DNA from: an uncultured Eubacteriales bacterium
GTDB lineage: Bacteria; Bacillota; Clostridia; Oscillospirales; CAG-382
DNA length: 64,000 nucleotides
Reading direction: 5' to 3'
NCBI GenBank assembly: GCA_900548115.1
Contig: URJL01000001.1
Location: forward strand, 62,001 to 126,000
A program made the translations under genes and the position numbers. The notes under the pieces are model-generated. The model saw nothing but the letters and a program-made list of their open reading frames with translations, had not been told where the DNA came from and made no database searches. How positions within the stretch are numbered: position 1 is the stretch's first letter; each line of letters begins with the position of its first letter. Shown in pieces: positions 41,887-51,409 of the stretch.

Positions 41887-43800
41887 ATGAAAAAAGTATC
41901 GGTAAAAGCGGGTCTTTGCTTACTTCTGACTGCCGCTTTGTCCCTCGGCTCTCTCGCGGGATGCAGCAAAAAGAAGTACGACGCGGACGGCAACGAAATT
42001 GTGGATAAGGGTGCGGAAATCAACGCGTATATCGGTTCTTTCCCGTATGACCTCGACCCCGGCAGAATTGCATACGATTCCGAGATGGGCAAGTATTACA
42101 GTCTGATTTACGAAAGCCTCTTCTCGATCAACGAGAGCGGCAAGCTCTCGGGCGCTCTTGCAAAGGAATGGAAATACGAAGTCGACGAGCGCGACGACAA
42201 ATTGAAGCTTGTCATCAAGCTTGCTTCGACCTCCTGGTCGGACGGCGTCGCCGTGGATTCGGACGACGTGGTCTACACCTTCAAGCGTCTTCTCTCCCCC
42301 TCGAACAGCAATCCCGCCGCAGCGCTTCTGTTCCCGATCGAAAATGCCGCCAAGGCAAAAGCGGGACTGATGACGATCGACGACGTTGGCTTCTCGGCGG
42401 TCAACTCGAGCACAGTCGAGATTGTATTCGAAAAGGAATTTACCGATGTCGAATATTTCCTGCGCTGTCTTGCCAACCCCGTTTTCACGCCTCTGCGCGA
42501 GGACGTCGTTTATTCCTACGGCGAGGACTGGGCACAGCCCTTTGAGCTGAAAAAACAGCGCGACGGCGACGACACCGTCAACAGTATCGTGACCAACGGT
42601 CCGTTCCAGGTCAAGCAGTGGACGAAGGACGCCATCGTTCTTGAGCGTTCGTCGTATTACCGCAACCTCGGCGTGAACGACAAATATACGAAGTATGTAA
42701 CGCCGTACCGCATCATTCTGAATTTTACCGAGGATGCGGACACGCAGCTTGCCAAGAAGGACGCGGGCGATTCGACCAAGATCTTCTACTTCGGAAAGTT
42801 TTCGAAGGACGGCTACACCGCCGCAGAGAAAAACATCAAGAGCCATGCCAACAGCTCGACTTATACATATTACTTCAACGCGAACAACAAGGTCCTCTCC
42901 GATCCGAGAGTGCGCAAGGCTCTTTCGATCGCGCTCGATCGCAACGAGATCGTCTCAATCGTGGGCGGCGGTGTAACGGCGGCGACCGGCTTTGTTCCGA
43001 CCGGGGTCAAGGCGGACGCAAAGGGTAAAACCGATTACCGTTCCAAGGCGGCAAACGTTCTCAACACCTCGGCACAGCTTGACGAGGCAAGAGCGCTTCT
43101 GAACGAAGCGGGCGTAAAGAAGGGCAATCTCACCATCACGATCCGCGGCGACCGCGATTTTGAAAAGGACGTTGCCGAATATGTGCGCGGTGTTTGGGGT
43201 GAACTTGGCTTCACCGTCAAGATCAACAGCAACCTAAGCGTAAAATCCTCCAAGAAAAGTGAAATTTCCGAATTTGAAAAGGCACTGGCAACGGGCGATT
43301 TCGATGTTATCGGCTTTGATTACTGCGCTCTGTCCGAGGATGCTTACGGTTTCCTCGTCCCGTTTGCGAACGAATTCTCCGGCAGTGTCGTTCCCGTTGA
43401 CGACGATGCGGAACCCGTATCGCCGCATGTCACGGGCTTTGACGACGACGAATACAACGCGCTTATAAAGGGCGAATACACCTATGCCGAGGACGGCGAG
43501 CTTACCTCCTGCACCGGCATTCTCGGCGCGAAAAACGCCGACGAGCGCTTTTCGATCTATACGCAGGCGGAAAGCATGCTTGCCGATAAAGCGCCCTGCG
43601 CTCCCCTCTTCTTCGGTTCGAACGACACGCTGACGGTAAGCGGACTTTCCAAAGTCTCGTACAATTATCTCGGCGCACCGATCTTCAACAAAGCGGTTCT
43701 CAAGAATTACAAAAAGTTTAAGACCAGCGAGACCGGCTCTTCGACGAAGGCAAACAACAATGCCGCAACCGATGCCGACACGAGTTCGGACGCACAGTAA
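41887..43800 (+). CDS. Lipoprotein ABC substrate-binding protein (OppA/DppA family)
   Basis: This 637-aa lipoprotein has a signal peptide with lipobox LAGC (cysteine at about residue 26). It is followed by the SBP_bac_5 pattern: IYESLFSINESGKLSGALAKEW, WSDGVAVDSDDVVYTFKRLL and DPRVRKALSIALDRNEIV. It is expected to capture oligopeptides or similar solutes outside the membrane. The ATG at 41887 has TAGGAGGA upstream; the longer frame to 41803 is rejected because it would bury the signal peptide. No permease or ATPase gene is next to it, so it is an orphan binding protein that must use a transporter elsewhere or act as a receptor. Confidence 0.88.
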   Translation: MKKVSVKAGLCLLLTAALSLGSLAGCSKKKYDADGNEIVDKGAEINAYIGSFPYDLDPGRIAYDSEMGKYYSLIYESLFSINESGKLSGALAKEWKYEVDERDDKLKLVIKLASTSWSDGVAVDSDDVVYTFKRLLSPSNSNPAAALLFPIENAAKAKAGLMTIDDVGFSAVNSSTVEIVFEKEFTDVEYFLRCLANPVFTPLREDVVYSYGEDWAQPFELKKQRDGDDTVNSIVTNGPFQVKQWTKDAIVLERSSYYRNLGVNDKYTKYVTPYRIILNFTEDADTQLAKKDAGDSTKIFYFGKFSKDGYTAAEKNIKSHANSSTYTYYFNANNKVLSDPRVRKALSIALDRNEIVSIVGGGVTAATGFVPTGVKADAKGKTDYRSKAANVLNTSAQLDEARALLNEAGVKKGNLTITIRGDRDFEKDVAEYVRGVWGELGFTVKINSNLSVKSSKKSEISEFEKALATGDFDVIGFDYCALSEDAYGFLVPFANEFSGSVVPVDDDAEPVSPHVTGFDDDEYNALIKGEYTYAEDGELTSCTGILGAKNADERFSIYTQAESMLADKAPCAPLFFGSNDTLTVSGLSKVSYNYLGAPIFNKAVLKNYKKFKTSETGSSTKANNNAATDADTSSDAQ

Positions 43801-43816
43801 AATCAAAATGTCTTTT

Positions 43817-43845
43817 ACGGGGGAGCTTTGTCTCCCCCGTTTTTA
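43817..43845 (+). terminator. Terminator after the binding protein
   Basis: ACGGGGGA pairs with TCCCCCGT and is followed by TTTTT, starting 17 bp after the stop. Confidence 0.9.
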
Positions 43846-43923
43846 TCGCGGGAAAACCCAAAAATAATAACCCCCTTGGATGAAACGGAACATTTTAAAT
43901 TTTGGTTCAAAGGAGATCGACCT

Positions 43924-44769
43924 ATGGAAAAGATTCCGAACGAAAAGAGCTTCCGCCGCTATCTTACGCACGATATTCACACGCACACCCATCTTTCACT
44001 GTGCTGCTCGGCACCGGGAATCCCCGATACATATATTCGAAACGCCGAGGAGCGCGGCATTTCGGTTCTCGGTTTTTCCGATCACATGTGGGACAGCAGC
44101 ATTCCCCTTCCCGCGAAAAGCGAATTCTACGAGACACAGGATTTTGCGCATATTTGCGAGATCAAAAAAGAAATTTCGTATCATACTGACAAAGTAAAGG
44201 TTCTGTTCGGTGCGGAGAGCGAATTTTGCGGTGCGGAGCTTCTCGGAATCTCACGCGAGGTTGCCGAACAGCTCGATTTTCTGCTCGTATCGCATTCGCA
44301 CACGCACATGCTCGATTTTGTTATGCCGCGGGAGCTGGACAACAACATTCCGCTGCATGCCGATTACCTGGTGCGCAGTTTTCTCGCTCTTTGCGCACAT
44401 CCTCTGCACGGTCTGATCACCTCGATCGCCCATCCTTTCCTGCCCGTTTGCAAAAGCATCGAGTACAAAAACCGCATTTTCGACGCGATAAGCGACGAGC
44501 AGTTTGCCGAATGCTTTGACGCCGCAAAGGATGCCGGAATCGGCACCGAGATCAATCCCGCGCACTATTTCGGCGCAAAATGCACGCCCGAGCAGGTGGC
44601 AAATGACGGATACATGCGTGTTCTGTCGATTGCCAAGGCGCGCGGATGCCGCTTCTCGCTCGGCTCGGACGCGCACGGACTTGAAGAGCTGGACGCTATC
44701 GAGCTTGCCGCCGTCATTCTCGAAAAGCTGAACATCACCGACCGCGATTTTATCGATCTTGTAAAGTAA
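43924..44769 (+). CDS. PHP-domain metal-dependent phosphoesterase
   Basis: This 281-aa protein has the PHP metal-binding motifs: DIHTHTHLSLCCS near the N-terminus, GFSDHMWDS, GAESEF and SHSHTHML, with a final SLGSDAHGLEEL. These supply the trinuclear metal site of histidinol-phosphate phosphatase and related phosphoesterases. HisJ-type activity is possible, but no histidine genes are nearby. The ATG at 43924 has AAAGGAGA upstream; the frame extends to 43828 without support. It is followed by rsmA 52 bp later, possibly as a two-gene unit. Confidence 0.82.
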   Translation: MEKIPNEKSFRRYLTHDIHTHTHLSLCCSAPGIPDTYIRNAEERGISVLGFSDHMWDSSIPLPAKSEFYETQDFAHICEIKKEISYHTDKVKVLFGAESEFCGAELLGISREVAEQLDFLLVSHSHTHMLDFVMPRELDNNIPLHADYLVRSFLALCAHPLHGLITSIAHPFLPVCKSIEYKNRIFDAISDEQFAECFDAAKDAGIGTEINPAHYFGAKCTPEQVANDGYMRVLSIAKARGCRFSLGSDAHGLEELDAIELAAVILEKLNITDRDFIDLVK

Positions 44770-44821
44770 AAACAAAAAATCGCGTCCGAAACAACAAAAA
44801 ACGAATCGATAGGAGAACAGC

Positions 44822-45700
44822 ATGCGCTCGCCGGAACGCCCGTCAAACGAAAACAAAAACTTTAAAATGAAAAAAGCCTACGGTCAGAATTTTCTGACCG
44901 ATGTGCGCATTCCCGCCCGCATTGCGCAGGGATGTACCGACCTCGACACCGAAGCGGGAAAAGCCGAAAGTCTAATTCTGGAGATCGGCCCGGGCGCGGG
45001 CATTCTGACAAAAGAGCTTGCCAAGCGCTTTTCGCGCGTGCTTGCCGTGGAGATCGACGAGGAATTGATTCCGATCCTTTCGGAAACGCTTCGCGATTTT
45101 CCCAACGTCACGGTGATCAACCGTGACATTATGGAGCTTGAGCTTGCGCCGCTATTGGCACAATACCGCACCGTCGGCGAAAAAGCGCTTCCCGTGTCGG
45201 TCTGCGCCAATCTGCCGTATTATATCACAACGCCGATCCTGATGAAGCTGTTGGAGGAATACGGCGAATTCGATTTTATCACGGTCATGGTACAAAAGGA
45301 AGTGGCGCGCCGCCTTTGCGCGGCGGCGGGGAGCGAAAACTACGGCGCCGTCACAGCGGCGATCGGGCTGTACGGCAAGGCAACCAAGCTTTTCGACGTC
45401 TCGGCGGGCAATTTCAACCCGAAGCCGAAGGTCGACTCCGCCGTTGTGAAGATCGCGCTGTATCATCCCGCCCGTTATACGCCAAAGCAGATAAAAAGCG
45501 CCGCCAAGGTCATTCGCGCCGCCTTCTCCATGCGCCGCAAAACGCTGGTAAACACACTTTTGCAGCTGAATGCGGAAGGATTTTCGACCAAAGAAGCACT
45601 CGCCGCACTCATCACCGAGCTTTTCGGAAAACCGAACGTGCGCGGCGAGGAACTTTCGACCGAACAATTTGTACTGCTCGCCGAAAGACTCGACATATAA
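44822..45700 (+). CDS. rsmA: 16S rRNA dimethyladenosine transferase RsmA/KsgA
   Basis: This 292-aa methyltransferase dimethylates two adjacent adenines near the 3' end of 16S rRNA during small-subunit assembly. It begins with KKAYGQNFLTD, has the SAM-binding motif ILEIGPGAGILTKELA (about residues 56-71), an acidic VEIDEEL loop and the catalytic NLPYYITTPI. The C-terminal helical domain includes FSMRRKTLVNTLLQ. AGGAGAAC precedes the ATG. Length is slightly above the typical 270-290. Confidence 0.95.
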   Translation: MRSPERPSNENKNFKMKKAYGQNFLTDVRIPARIAQGCTDLDTEAGKAESLILEIGPGAGILTKELAKRFSRVLAVEIDEELIPILSETLRDFPNVTVINRDIMELELAPLLAQYRTVGEKALPVSVCANLPYYITTPILMKLLEEYGEFDFITVMVQKEVARRLCAAAGSENYGAVTAAIGLYGKATKLFDVSAGNFNPKPKVDSAVVKIALYHPARYTPKQIKSAAKVIRAAFSMRRKTLVNTLLQLNAEGFSTKEALAALITELFGKPNVRGEELSTEQFVLLAERLDI

Positions 45701-45716
45701 ATCACGGCAACAGACA

Positions 45717-45752
45717 AAAAGCGCTCCGCTTTTCGGCGGAGCGCCTTTTTTT
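45717..45752. terminator. Bidirectional terminator between rsmA and the MATE gene
   Basis: GCGCTCCGC pairs with GCGGAGCGC and is flanked by A and T tracts on opposite sides, so it serves both convergent genes. Confidence 0.85.
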
Positions 45753-45766
45753 ATATTCTGCGGCAA

Positions 45767-47095
45767 TCAATAACCGTATTTTTTCCGTTTCCCAATGAGA
45801 AAGCAGACCGTAACGACGACGGCGGCGACCTCGGCAAACACGATGGAAAGCCAGATCCCCGTAAGCTGCCAGATCTCGGGCATGATTAAGACGAACGCGA
45901 CCTGGAACACAAGCGTTCGCAAAAACGAGATCAGTGCCGACGTCAGTCCGTCGTTCAGCGCCGTGAAAAAGGAGGAACCGAAGATCGGAATACCGCAGAG
46001 CAGGAACGAAAACGAATAGATGAAAAACGCTTCGAGCGTGATGGAAAGAAGGGTCTCGTCATAGCCGACAAAAAGCTTGGACAGCGGTCTTGCCAATCCC
46101 TCGCCCGCGGCGAACATCAAAACCGAAGCGATTCCCGTAAGGATCAGACTTTTTTTCAGGATTCCTTTCAGCTCCGCATGATTCTGCGCGCCGTAATGAT
46201 AGCCCACGATCGGTGACACTCCGACCGCATACCCGATGAAGATTGCCTGAAAGATCATGCTGACGTACATCAGAACGCCGTATGCGGCAATGCCGTTTTC
46301 TCCGGCAAAGCGGATGAGCTGGAGGTTATACAGCATGCCGACCAGCGAGAACGAAACATTGCTCATAAATTCCGAAGCACCGTTGGAACAGGCTTTTAAC
46401 AGTGCCTTTCCGTCAAAGCGAAAGCGGCAAAGATAAAGCTTGCTTTCGCCGCGCTTTTTGGCAAAATACAAAATCGGAATGAATCCGCCGACAAACTGGC
46501 TCATCGCCGTCGCGACGGCGGCGCCCACAACGCCGAAGTTAAAAACAGCGACAAAAAGCGCGTCGAGAAGCATATTTGTGCAACCCGCAATGACCGTCAC
46601 CAAAAGCCCGAGCTTCGGCTTCTCCGCCGTGGAGAAAAGGCACTGGAATTCATATTGCAAAACAAAAAACGGAAGCGCGGAGAGAATGATACGCCCGTAC
46701 AGAATGCAATCCTCAAGCAACTGCCCCTCGGCCTTCAAAAGAATCGCGATCGGGCGCAGAAAAATCATACCCAAAACAGCAAGCACAAGTCCCGCTAAAG
46801 CCGAAACACAGACGTTCATCGAAAAAATTTCGCGCGCACGCTTTTCTTTTTTCTCCCCCAGCGTCATAGCGACAAGCGCCGCGCCGCCCGTGCCGAACAT
46901 AAAGCCGACACAGCCGAGAATCATCAACACCGGCATGATCAGATTTACGGCGGCGAACGAGGTCTTGCCGACATAATTCGAAACGAAAAATCCGTCCACA
47001 ACGCCGTAGATCGACGTGAAGATCATCATAATGATCGACGGAAAAGTAAACCGCAAAAGGCGGTGATAGGTAAAATGATCGGAAAGTTGTATCAT
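45767..47095 (-). CDS. MATE-family efflux transporter
   Basis: This 442-aa protein has 12 hydrophobic helices in two repeats. Typical MATE motifs are seen near the N-terminus (SIIMMIFTSIYGVVDGFFVS) and in the middle (GAAVATAMSQFVGGFIPILYF). It exports drugs or metabolites with an ion gradient. It lies 13 bp downstream of a MarR regulator gene in the same orientation, a common repressor-pump operon controlled by the promoter with the operator at 47616-47635. Confidence 0.9.
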   Translation of the reverse strand: MIQLSDHFTYHRLLRFTFPSIIMMIFTSIYGVVDGFFVSNYVGKTSFAAVNLIMPVLMILGCVGFMFGTGGAALVAMTLGEKKEKRAREIFSMNVCVSALAGLVLAVLGMIFLRPIAILLKAEGQLLEDCILYGRIILSALPFFVLQYEFQCLFSTAEKPKLGLLVTVIAGCTNMLLDALFVAVFNFGVVGAAVATAMSQFVGGFIPILYFAKKRGESKLYLCRFRFDGKALLKACSNGASEFMSNVSFSLVGMLYNLQLIRFAGENGIAAYGVLMYVSMIFQAIFIGYAVGVSPIVGYHYGAQNHAELKGILKKSLILTGIASVLMFAAGEGLARPLSKLFVGYDETLLSITLEAFFIYSFSFLLCGIPIFGSSFFTALNDGLTSALISFLRTLVFQVAFVLIMPEIWQLTGIWLSIVFAEVAAVVVTVCFLIGKRKKYGY

Positions 47096-47108
47096 AAATT
47101 CTCCAGTC

Positions 47109-47576
47109 TTAATTCATATTTGAATCAAAACGCTCCTTTCCGAGCGCAGTCAAAAAATGCTCGCAAACACGAAAATATACGGAAAGTTCCTCGCCCGACA
47201 CGGCGGCAAGCGTACGGTTTTCGGCTTCGATCAGCCTTGCGACCGTTTCGGCACACAGCGAATATCCCGCTTCGGTAAGCACGGCGGTCTTGCTTTTGCG
47301 GCTCTCGGACAAAATCGTTACATATTCTTTCTGTTCCAATCCGTTCAGGGAGGAATGCACCGTTTGCTTGGAAAGCCCTGAGAAACGGTACAGCGCGCGC
47401 AAGGCGCACTTCCCGTCCTCGCTGTATAATAGGTACAAAAGGCGCATAGTGCTGTCGGAAATGCCGAAGCGCACGGCGATCTCGTGATAAAGCGCATCGG
47501 TCTCGCATATCAGTCGGTTCATGCGGCGCATTTCCTCCGTCGGAAGATTAGTCGATATCGGTATCGGTATATTCAT
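47109..47576 (-). CDS. MarR-family transcriptional regulator
   Basis: This 155-aa winged-helix protein has a DNA-recognition segment GLSKQTVHSSLNGLEQKEYV followed by the wing SESRKSKTAVLTEAG. The ATG at 47576 has AAGGAG upstream; the open frame reaches 47654 but runs over the promoter. It probably represses itself and the pump gene and is released by a ligand. A 20-bp palindrome fills the spacer of its promoter. Confidence 0.9.
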   Translation of the reverse strand: MNIPIPISTNLPTEEMRRMNRLICETDALYHEIAVRFGISDSTMRLLYLLYSEDGKCALRALYRFSGLSKQTVHSSLNGLEQKEYVTILSESRKSKTAVLTEAGYSLCAETVARLIEAENRTLAAVSGEELSVYFRVCEHFLTALGKERFDSNMN

Positions 47577-47612
47577 GAAAATACGGCTCCTTTTTAAAAC
47601 GGCAACGCGACT

Positions 47613-47641
47613 ATTATAGTCCGATTTCGGACTATTGTCAA
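47613..47641 (-). promoter_or_regulatory. marR-MATE promoter
   Basis: On the minus strand TTGACA (47636-47641) and TATAAT (47613-47618) are separated by 17 bp, a full consensus match. Confidence 0.88.
47616..47635. promoter_or_regulatory. Palindromic MarR operator candidate
   Basis: ATAGTCCGA-TT-TCGGACTAT is a perfect inverted repeat with a 2-bp centre. It fills the spacer and touches the -10 box, so a bound dimer would block RNA polymerase. This position is typical of autoregulated MarR operons. Confidence 0.75.
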
Positions 47642-47681
47642 GTGTTTTTAGCAAATTTCAAATTTTCAAAAAAGAGACAAT

Positions 47682-47719
47682 AAAAGCGGCGTTCCGAGCC
47701 AAAAAGGTCGGAGCGCCGC
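47682..47719 (-). terminator. Terminator of the nucleoside ABC transporter operon
   Basis: On the minus strand a 12-bp stem (one G-U pair) with a 10-nt loop is followed by TTTTA. It lies 33 bp after the permease stop codon. Confidence 0.8.
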
Positions 47720-47751
47720 TCTGTTGTTTTCGCTTACAAGCGCAAAAGTTT

Positions 47752-48726
47752 TTACCTTTCCTCGCGGAAATACGGAAGACCCAAGCTCTGCGGAGGCTGA
47801 TTTTCCTTCTTGTTGCGCATACTGGTGATGATCAGCACCACGATGGTGACCACATACGGAAGCATATTGAAAATCGCGACCGCGCTGCGGCTGAGACCGT
47901 TGATGTACGAGTAGGCGATATACAGTCCGCCGAACAGGAATGAGCCGAGAATGCCGATATCGGGTCTCCAGATGGCAAAAATGACGAGGGCAATGGCAAG
48001 CCATCCGCGGTCGCCCATACCGCCGTTCGTCCACGAACCGCCGGTATAATCCATGATAAAGTAAAGTCCGCCGAGACCGGCTATGGCGCCGCCGATGACG
48101 GTGGCAAGATACTTATATTTCGTTACATTGATGCCCGCTGCGTCCGCCGTACCGGGATTTTCGCCGACGGCACGCAGATAAAGGCCCGCGCGGGTGCGGC
48201 GCAGAAACCATGCGCAGACGAGCGCGATGATAACGGCAAGATAGGCGAGAAAACCGTAGGAGAAGAAAATCTTTCCGATCGCCCCGCACGAATCGGCAAA
48301 AGGCAGTGTCGTTTTGAAATAATCCGCCGAGGTCTTGACCGAAATGTTGCCGCCGTAGCCCATGAGCTTGGTAAGCGAGCCGCCGAAGAAATCGCCGAAG
48401 CCGACGCCGAAGGTCGTCAGCGCAAGACCCGTTACGTTCTGATTGGCGCGCAGTGTGATGGTAAGAAAGCTGTAGATCAGCGCAAGGAGCGCCGAGCCGA
48501 CGAGCGAACAGAGAAACGGGATCAGAATGCAAAGAGCGGGATTGGGAACCTCCACCGATTTTTCGTAGATATACGCGCCGATAATGCCGGCGCTTCCGCC
48601 CATATACATGATGCCGGGAATACCGAGGTTCAAGTTGCCCGATTTTTCGGTTAAGATCTCACCCGTCGAGCCGAACAAAAGAGGAATGCCCTGTACGATT
48701 GCTTTATTGATAATCGTTGCAAACAC
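47752..48726 (-). CDS. Nucleoside ABC transporter permease (NupQ/YufQ-like)
   Basis: This 324-aa integral membrane protein has about 8-9 hydrophobic helices and belongs to the branched-chain/ribose-type permease family (BPD_transp_2). The motif GEILTEKSGNLNLGIPGIMYMGG near the N-terminus is typical of the permease partnered with BMP-family lipoproteins. It is the last gene of the operon, 3 bp from the other permease, and forms a heterodimer with it. Confidence 0.9.
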   Translation of the reverse strand: MFATIINKAIVQGIPLLFGSTGEILTEKSGNLNLGIPGIMYMGGSAGIIGAYIYEKSVEVPNPALCILIPFLCSLVGSALLALIYSFLTITLRANQNVTGLALTTFGVGFGDFFGGSLTKLMGYGGNISVKTSADYFKTTLPFADSCGAIGKIFFSYGFLAYLAVIIALVCAWFLRRTRAGLYLRAVGENPGTADAAGINVTKYKYLATVIGGAIAGLGGLYFIMDYTGGSWTNGGMGDRGWLAIALVIFAIWRPDIGILGSFLFGGLYIAYSYINGLSRSAVAIFNMLPYVVTIVVLIITSMRNKKENQPPQSLGLPYFREER

Positions 48727-48729
48727 TTG

Positions 48730-49863
48730 TCAGTCCCCCTCCTTTTCACGATGTGCCGAATGAAGCTGAATCTTGTAGCGCACAAAGAATTCACAGCCGA
48801 TAATAAAGAACAGAATAATACCGGTGAGAATATCCGAAACGCTCTCGTTCAGTTTAAATGCCGTTGCGATCTCACCCGCACCGCGTTCCAAAAAGACGAT
48901 CAAAAATGAGGTCAGCGACATGACGATCGGATTAAATTTGGCAAGCCATGACACCATGATCGCCGTAAAGCCCATACCGCCGACGGTTCCCGTGCTGATG
49001 GTATGATCGGCGCCCGCGACAAGAAGCATGCCCGCAACGCCGCACAGAGCGCCCGAGAGCGCCATGGTGCGCAGGATAACTTTTTTTACATTGATACCGA
49101 TGTAACGCGCCGTATTTTCGCTCTCGCCGACGACCGAAATTTCATAACCGTGCTTGCTGTATTTGAGGTACACGTACATGAAAACGGTGATTGCGACGAC
49201 GATTAGGATATTGATGAGGTATTTTTGTCCGAATAGGGACGGAAGCCAGCCAAAATGCGTTTTCGAATTGATAACGCCGACGTTGTTGGAATTTCTCGGA
49301 TTTTCCCACAGGACGATGAAAAACGAAACCAGCTGCATGGCGACATAGTTCATCATAAGAGTGAAAAGCGTTTCATTTGTGCCGAATTTTGCTTTAAAAA
49401 AAGCGGGAATCAGTCCCCAGATCATGCCGGCGGCAATGCTCGCCAAAAGCATGATGAGAATCGCGGCAACTCCCGGCATCTGCGTCGGCATTTTGCCGAG
49501 ATAGATCATGCAGGCTGCCGCGGCAAGACCGCCGATCAGCGTCTGTCCCTCCGCACCCGTGTTCCAGAACTTCATTTTGAAAGCGGGGGTCACAGCAAGC
49601 GAGATGCAAAGCAGCATAGCGAGGCTTTGCAGCATATTCCACACCTTTCGTTTGGTGCCGAAATTTCCCTTGAGCATGGCGGAATAGACCTGAATGGGGT
49701 TTTGTCCCGTCAGCAGAACAATGACAAAGGCGCAGACTAAAAGGGCGAGGATAATGGCGATCGCGCGCACCGCCCACGATTTATACCACGGCATATCGTC
49801 GCGTTTTGCGATCTGAAAGCGCGGCTCACGCGGCGCGTGTTTTTCGACATGCGTATTATTCAT
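48730..49863 (-). CDS. Nucleoside ABC transporter permease (NupP/YufP-like)
   Basis: This 377-aa membrane permease of the same family has a cytoplasmic N-terminus, a helix near residue 30 and then the conserved NTGAEGQTLIGGLAAA and NETLFTLMMNYVA segments. It overlaps the ATP-binding gene by 8 bp. The pair of permeases forms the translocation channel for nucleosides or related ligands. Confidence 0.9.
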   Translation of the reverse strand: MNNTHVEKHAPREPRFQIAKRDDMPWYKSWAVRAIAIILALLVCAFVIVLLTGQNPIQVYSAMLKGNFGTKRKVWNMLQSLAMLLCISLAVTPAFKMKFWNTGAEGQTLIGGLAAAACMIYLGKMPTQMPGVAAILIMLLASIAAGMIWGLIPAFFKAKFGTNETLFTLMMNYVAMQLVSFFIVLWENPRNSNNVGVINSKTHFGWLPSLFGQKYLINILIVVAITVFMYVYLKYSKHGYEISVVGESENTARYIGINVKKVILRTMALSGALCGVAGMLLVAGADHTISTGTVGGMGFTAIMVSWLAKFNPIVMSLTSFLIVFLERGAGEIATAFKLNESVSDILTGIILFFIIGCEFFVRYKIQLHSAHREKEGD

Positions 49864-51409
49864 GTGCGTTTTCCTCCTCCCCGTTTTTGGTCATCAAAAG
49901 ACCGACCTGTTCCTTGGTCGCGTTTCGCGCGTCGACGATCCCGCTGATCTTTCCGCCGCACAAAACCAAAATTCGGTCGCAAAGCTCCAGCAAAACGTCC
50001 AGATCCTCGCCGACAAAAATGACCGCCGTGCCGAGTTCTTTTTGCTGATTTAAAAGGTTGTAGATCATGTAAGAGGAGTTGATATCCAATCCCCGTACCG
50101 GATAAGCCGCCATCAGAACCGTCGGTGCGGCGGCAATCTCGCGTCCGACCAAAACCTTTTGCACGTTGCCGCCCGAAAGTCGGCGAACCGGCGTGTCGGC
50201 GCTCGGTGTTACGACCTCGAGCTGACGGATGAGAAACTCGGCAAGATTCTTCGGCGCGCGGCGCTCCAAAAAAGCGCTCTTGCCGCGGCGATAGCTTCGC
50301 AGCATGACATTATCGACGATATCCATATTGCCGACCAGTCCCATGCCCAGCCGATCCTCGGGCACAAAGGAGAGACGGACGCCCATCTCACGTATCTGAA
50401 GCGGTGTTTTGTCGCGCAGATTTTCGACCAAATCGTTTTTCGGATTATGATACAGAATCTCGCCGTTCTCCAGCTTCTGAAGACCCGCGATCGATTCCAA
50501 AAGCTCGCGCTGACCGCTTCCCGCGATTCCCGCAATCCCGAGGATCTCACCCGAGCGAGCCGTGAAGGAAATATCCTTCAAAAGCGGCACGCCCTCGCGG
50601 CTGACGCAGTTTACATTCTTCACGATCAGGCGGTCGACCATATCCTTCGGCTCGCTGCGGTCAATGTTGAGCGAAACCTTTTTGCCCACCATCATTTCGG
50701 TAAGCGCGGTCTCGTTTGTCTCGCTTGTTTTGACCGTTCCGATATATTCACCGCGGCGCAGAACCGTTACGCGGTCGGAAAGCGAAAGCACCTCGTGCAA
50801 TTTATGCGTGATAATAACGATCGCCTTGCCGTCGTCGCGCATGCGGCGCAAAACAGCAAACAACTTTCGCGCCTCCTGCGGGGTCAGAACGGCAGTCGGC
50901 TCATCCAATATCAGAATATCCGCCTCGCGGTAAAGAACACGAATGATCTCGACCGTCTGCTTTTCCGACACCGACATCTCATAGATCTTCTTGGTCGGGT
51001 CAAGCGAAAAACCGTAGCGCTCGCTGATCTCACGGACGCGCTTTTCCGCCTGTTTCAGATCGTATTTTTTCCCGTCGTCCAAACCGAGAATGATATTCTC
51101 GGCGGCGGAAAATACGTTCACCAGCTTAAAATGCTGATGGATCATGCCGATCTTGCAGCGAAAAGCGTCCTTCGGCGAACGGATCACCACTTCCTCGCCG
51201 TTTACGAAGATCTGTCCCTCATCAGGGAAGTAAATGCCCGAGATCATGTTCATTAGCGTCGTTTTGCCGCTGCCGTTTTCTCCGAGCACGGACAGAATTT
51301 CTCCTTTGTTGACCGTCAGGCAAACATCCTTGTTTGCCACAACGCTTCCGAAGCGCTTGGTGATATGCTTAAGTTCAATAGCCGGTACGGCTGCTGCCGA
51401 TGCACTCAC
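49856..51409 (-). CDS. Nucleoside ABC transporter ATP-binding protein, duplicated ATPase (NupO-like)
   Basis: This 517-aa protein has two ABC domains. The first has Walker A GENGSGKTTLMN, the signature MSVSEKQTVEI and Walker B LILDEPTA. The second has GIAGSGQRELLES and RLSGGNVQKVLVGRE, with its Walker B changed to LMAAYPVRGLD in place of the usual DEP-type aspartate/glutamate pair. The GTG start at 51409 has AGGAGG 8 bp upstream. It energises the two permeases. Confidence 0.92.
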   Translation of the reverse strand: MSASAAAVPAIELKHITKRFGSVVANKDVCLTVNKGEILSVLGENGSGKTTLMNMISGIYFPDEGQIFVNGEEVVIRSPKDAFRCKIGMIHQHFKLVNVFSAAENIILGLDDGKKYDLKQAEKRVREISERYGFSLDPTKKIYEMSVSEKQTVEIIRVLYREADILILDEPTAVLTPQEARKLFAVLRRMRDDGKAIVIITHKLHEVLSLSDRVTVLRRGEYIGTVKTSETNETALTEMMVGKKVSLNIDRSEPKDMVDRLIVKNVNCVSREGVPLLKDISFTARSGEILGIAGIAGSGQRELLESIAGLQKLENGEILYHNPKNDLVENLRDKTPLQIREMGVRLSFVPEDRLGMGLVGNMDIVDNVMLRSYRRGKSAFLERRAPKNLAEFLIRQLEVVTPSADTPVRRLSGGNVQKVLVGREIAAAPTVLMAAYPVRGLDINSSYMIYNLLNQQKELGTAVIFVGEDLDVLLELCDRILVLCGGKISGIVDARNATKEQVGLLMTKNGEEENAHE

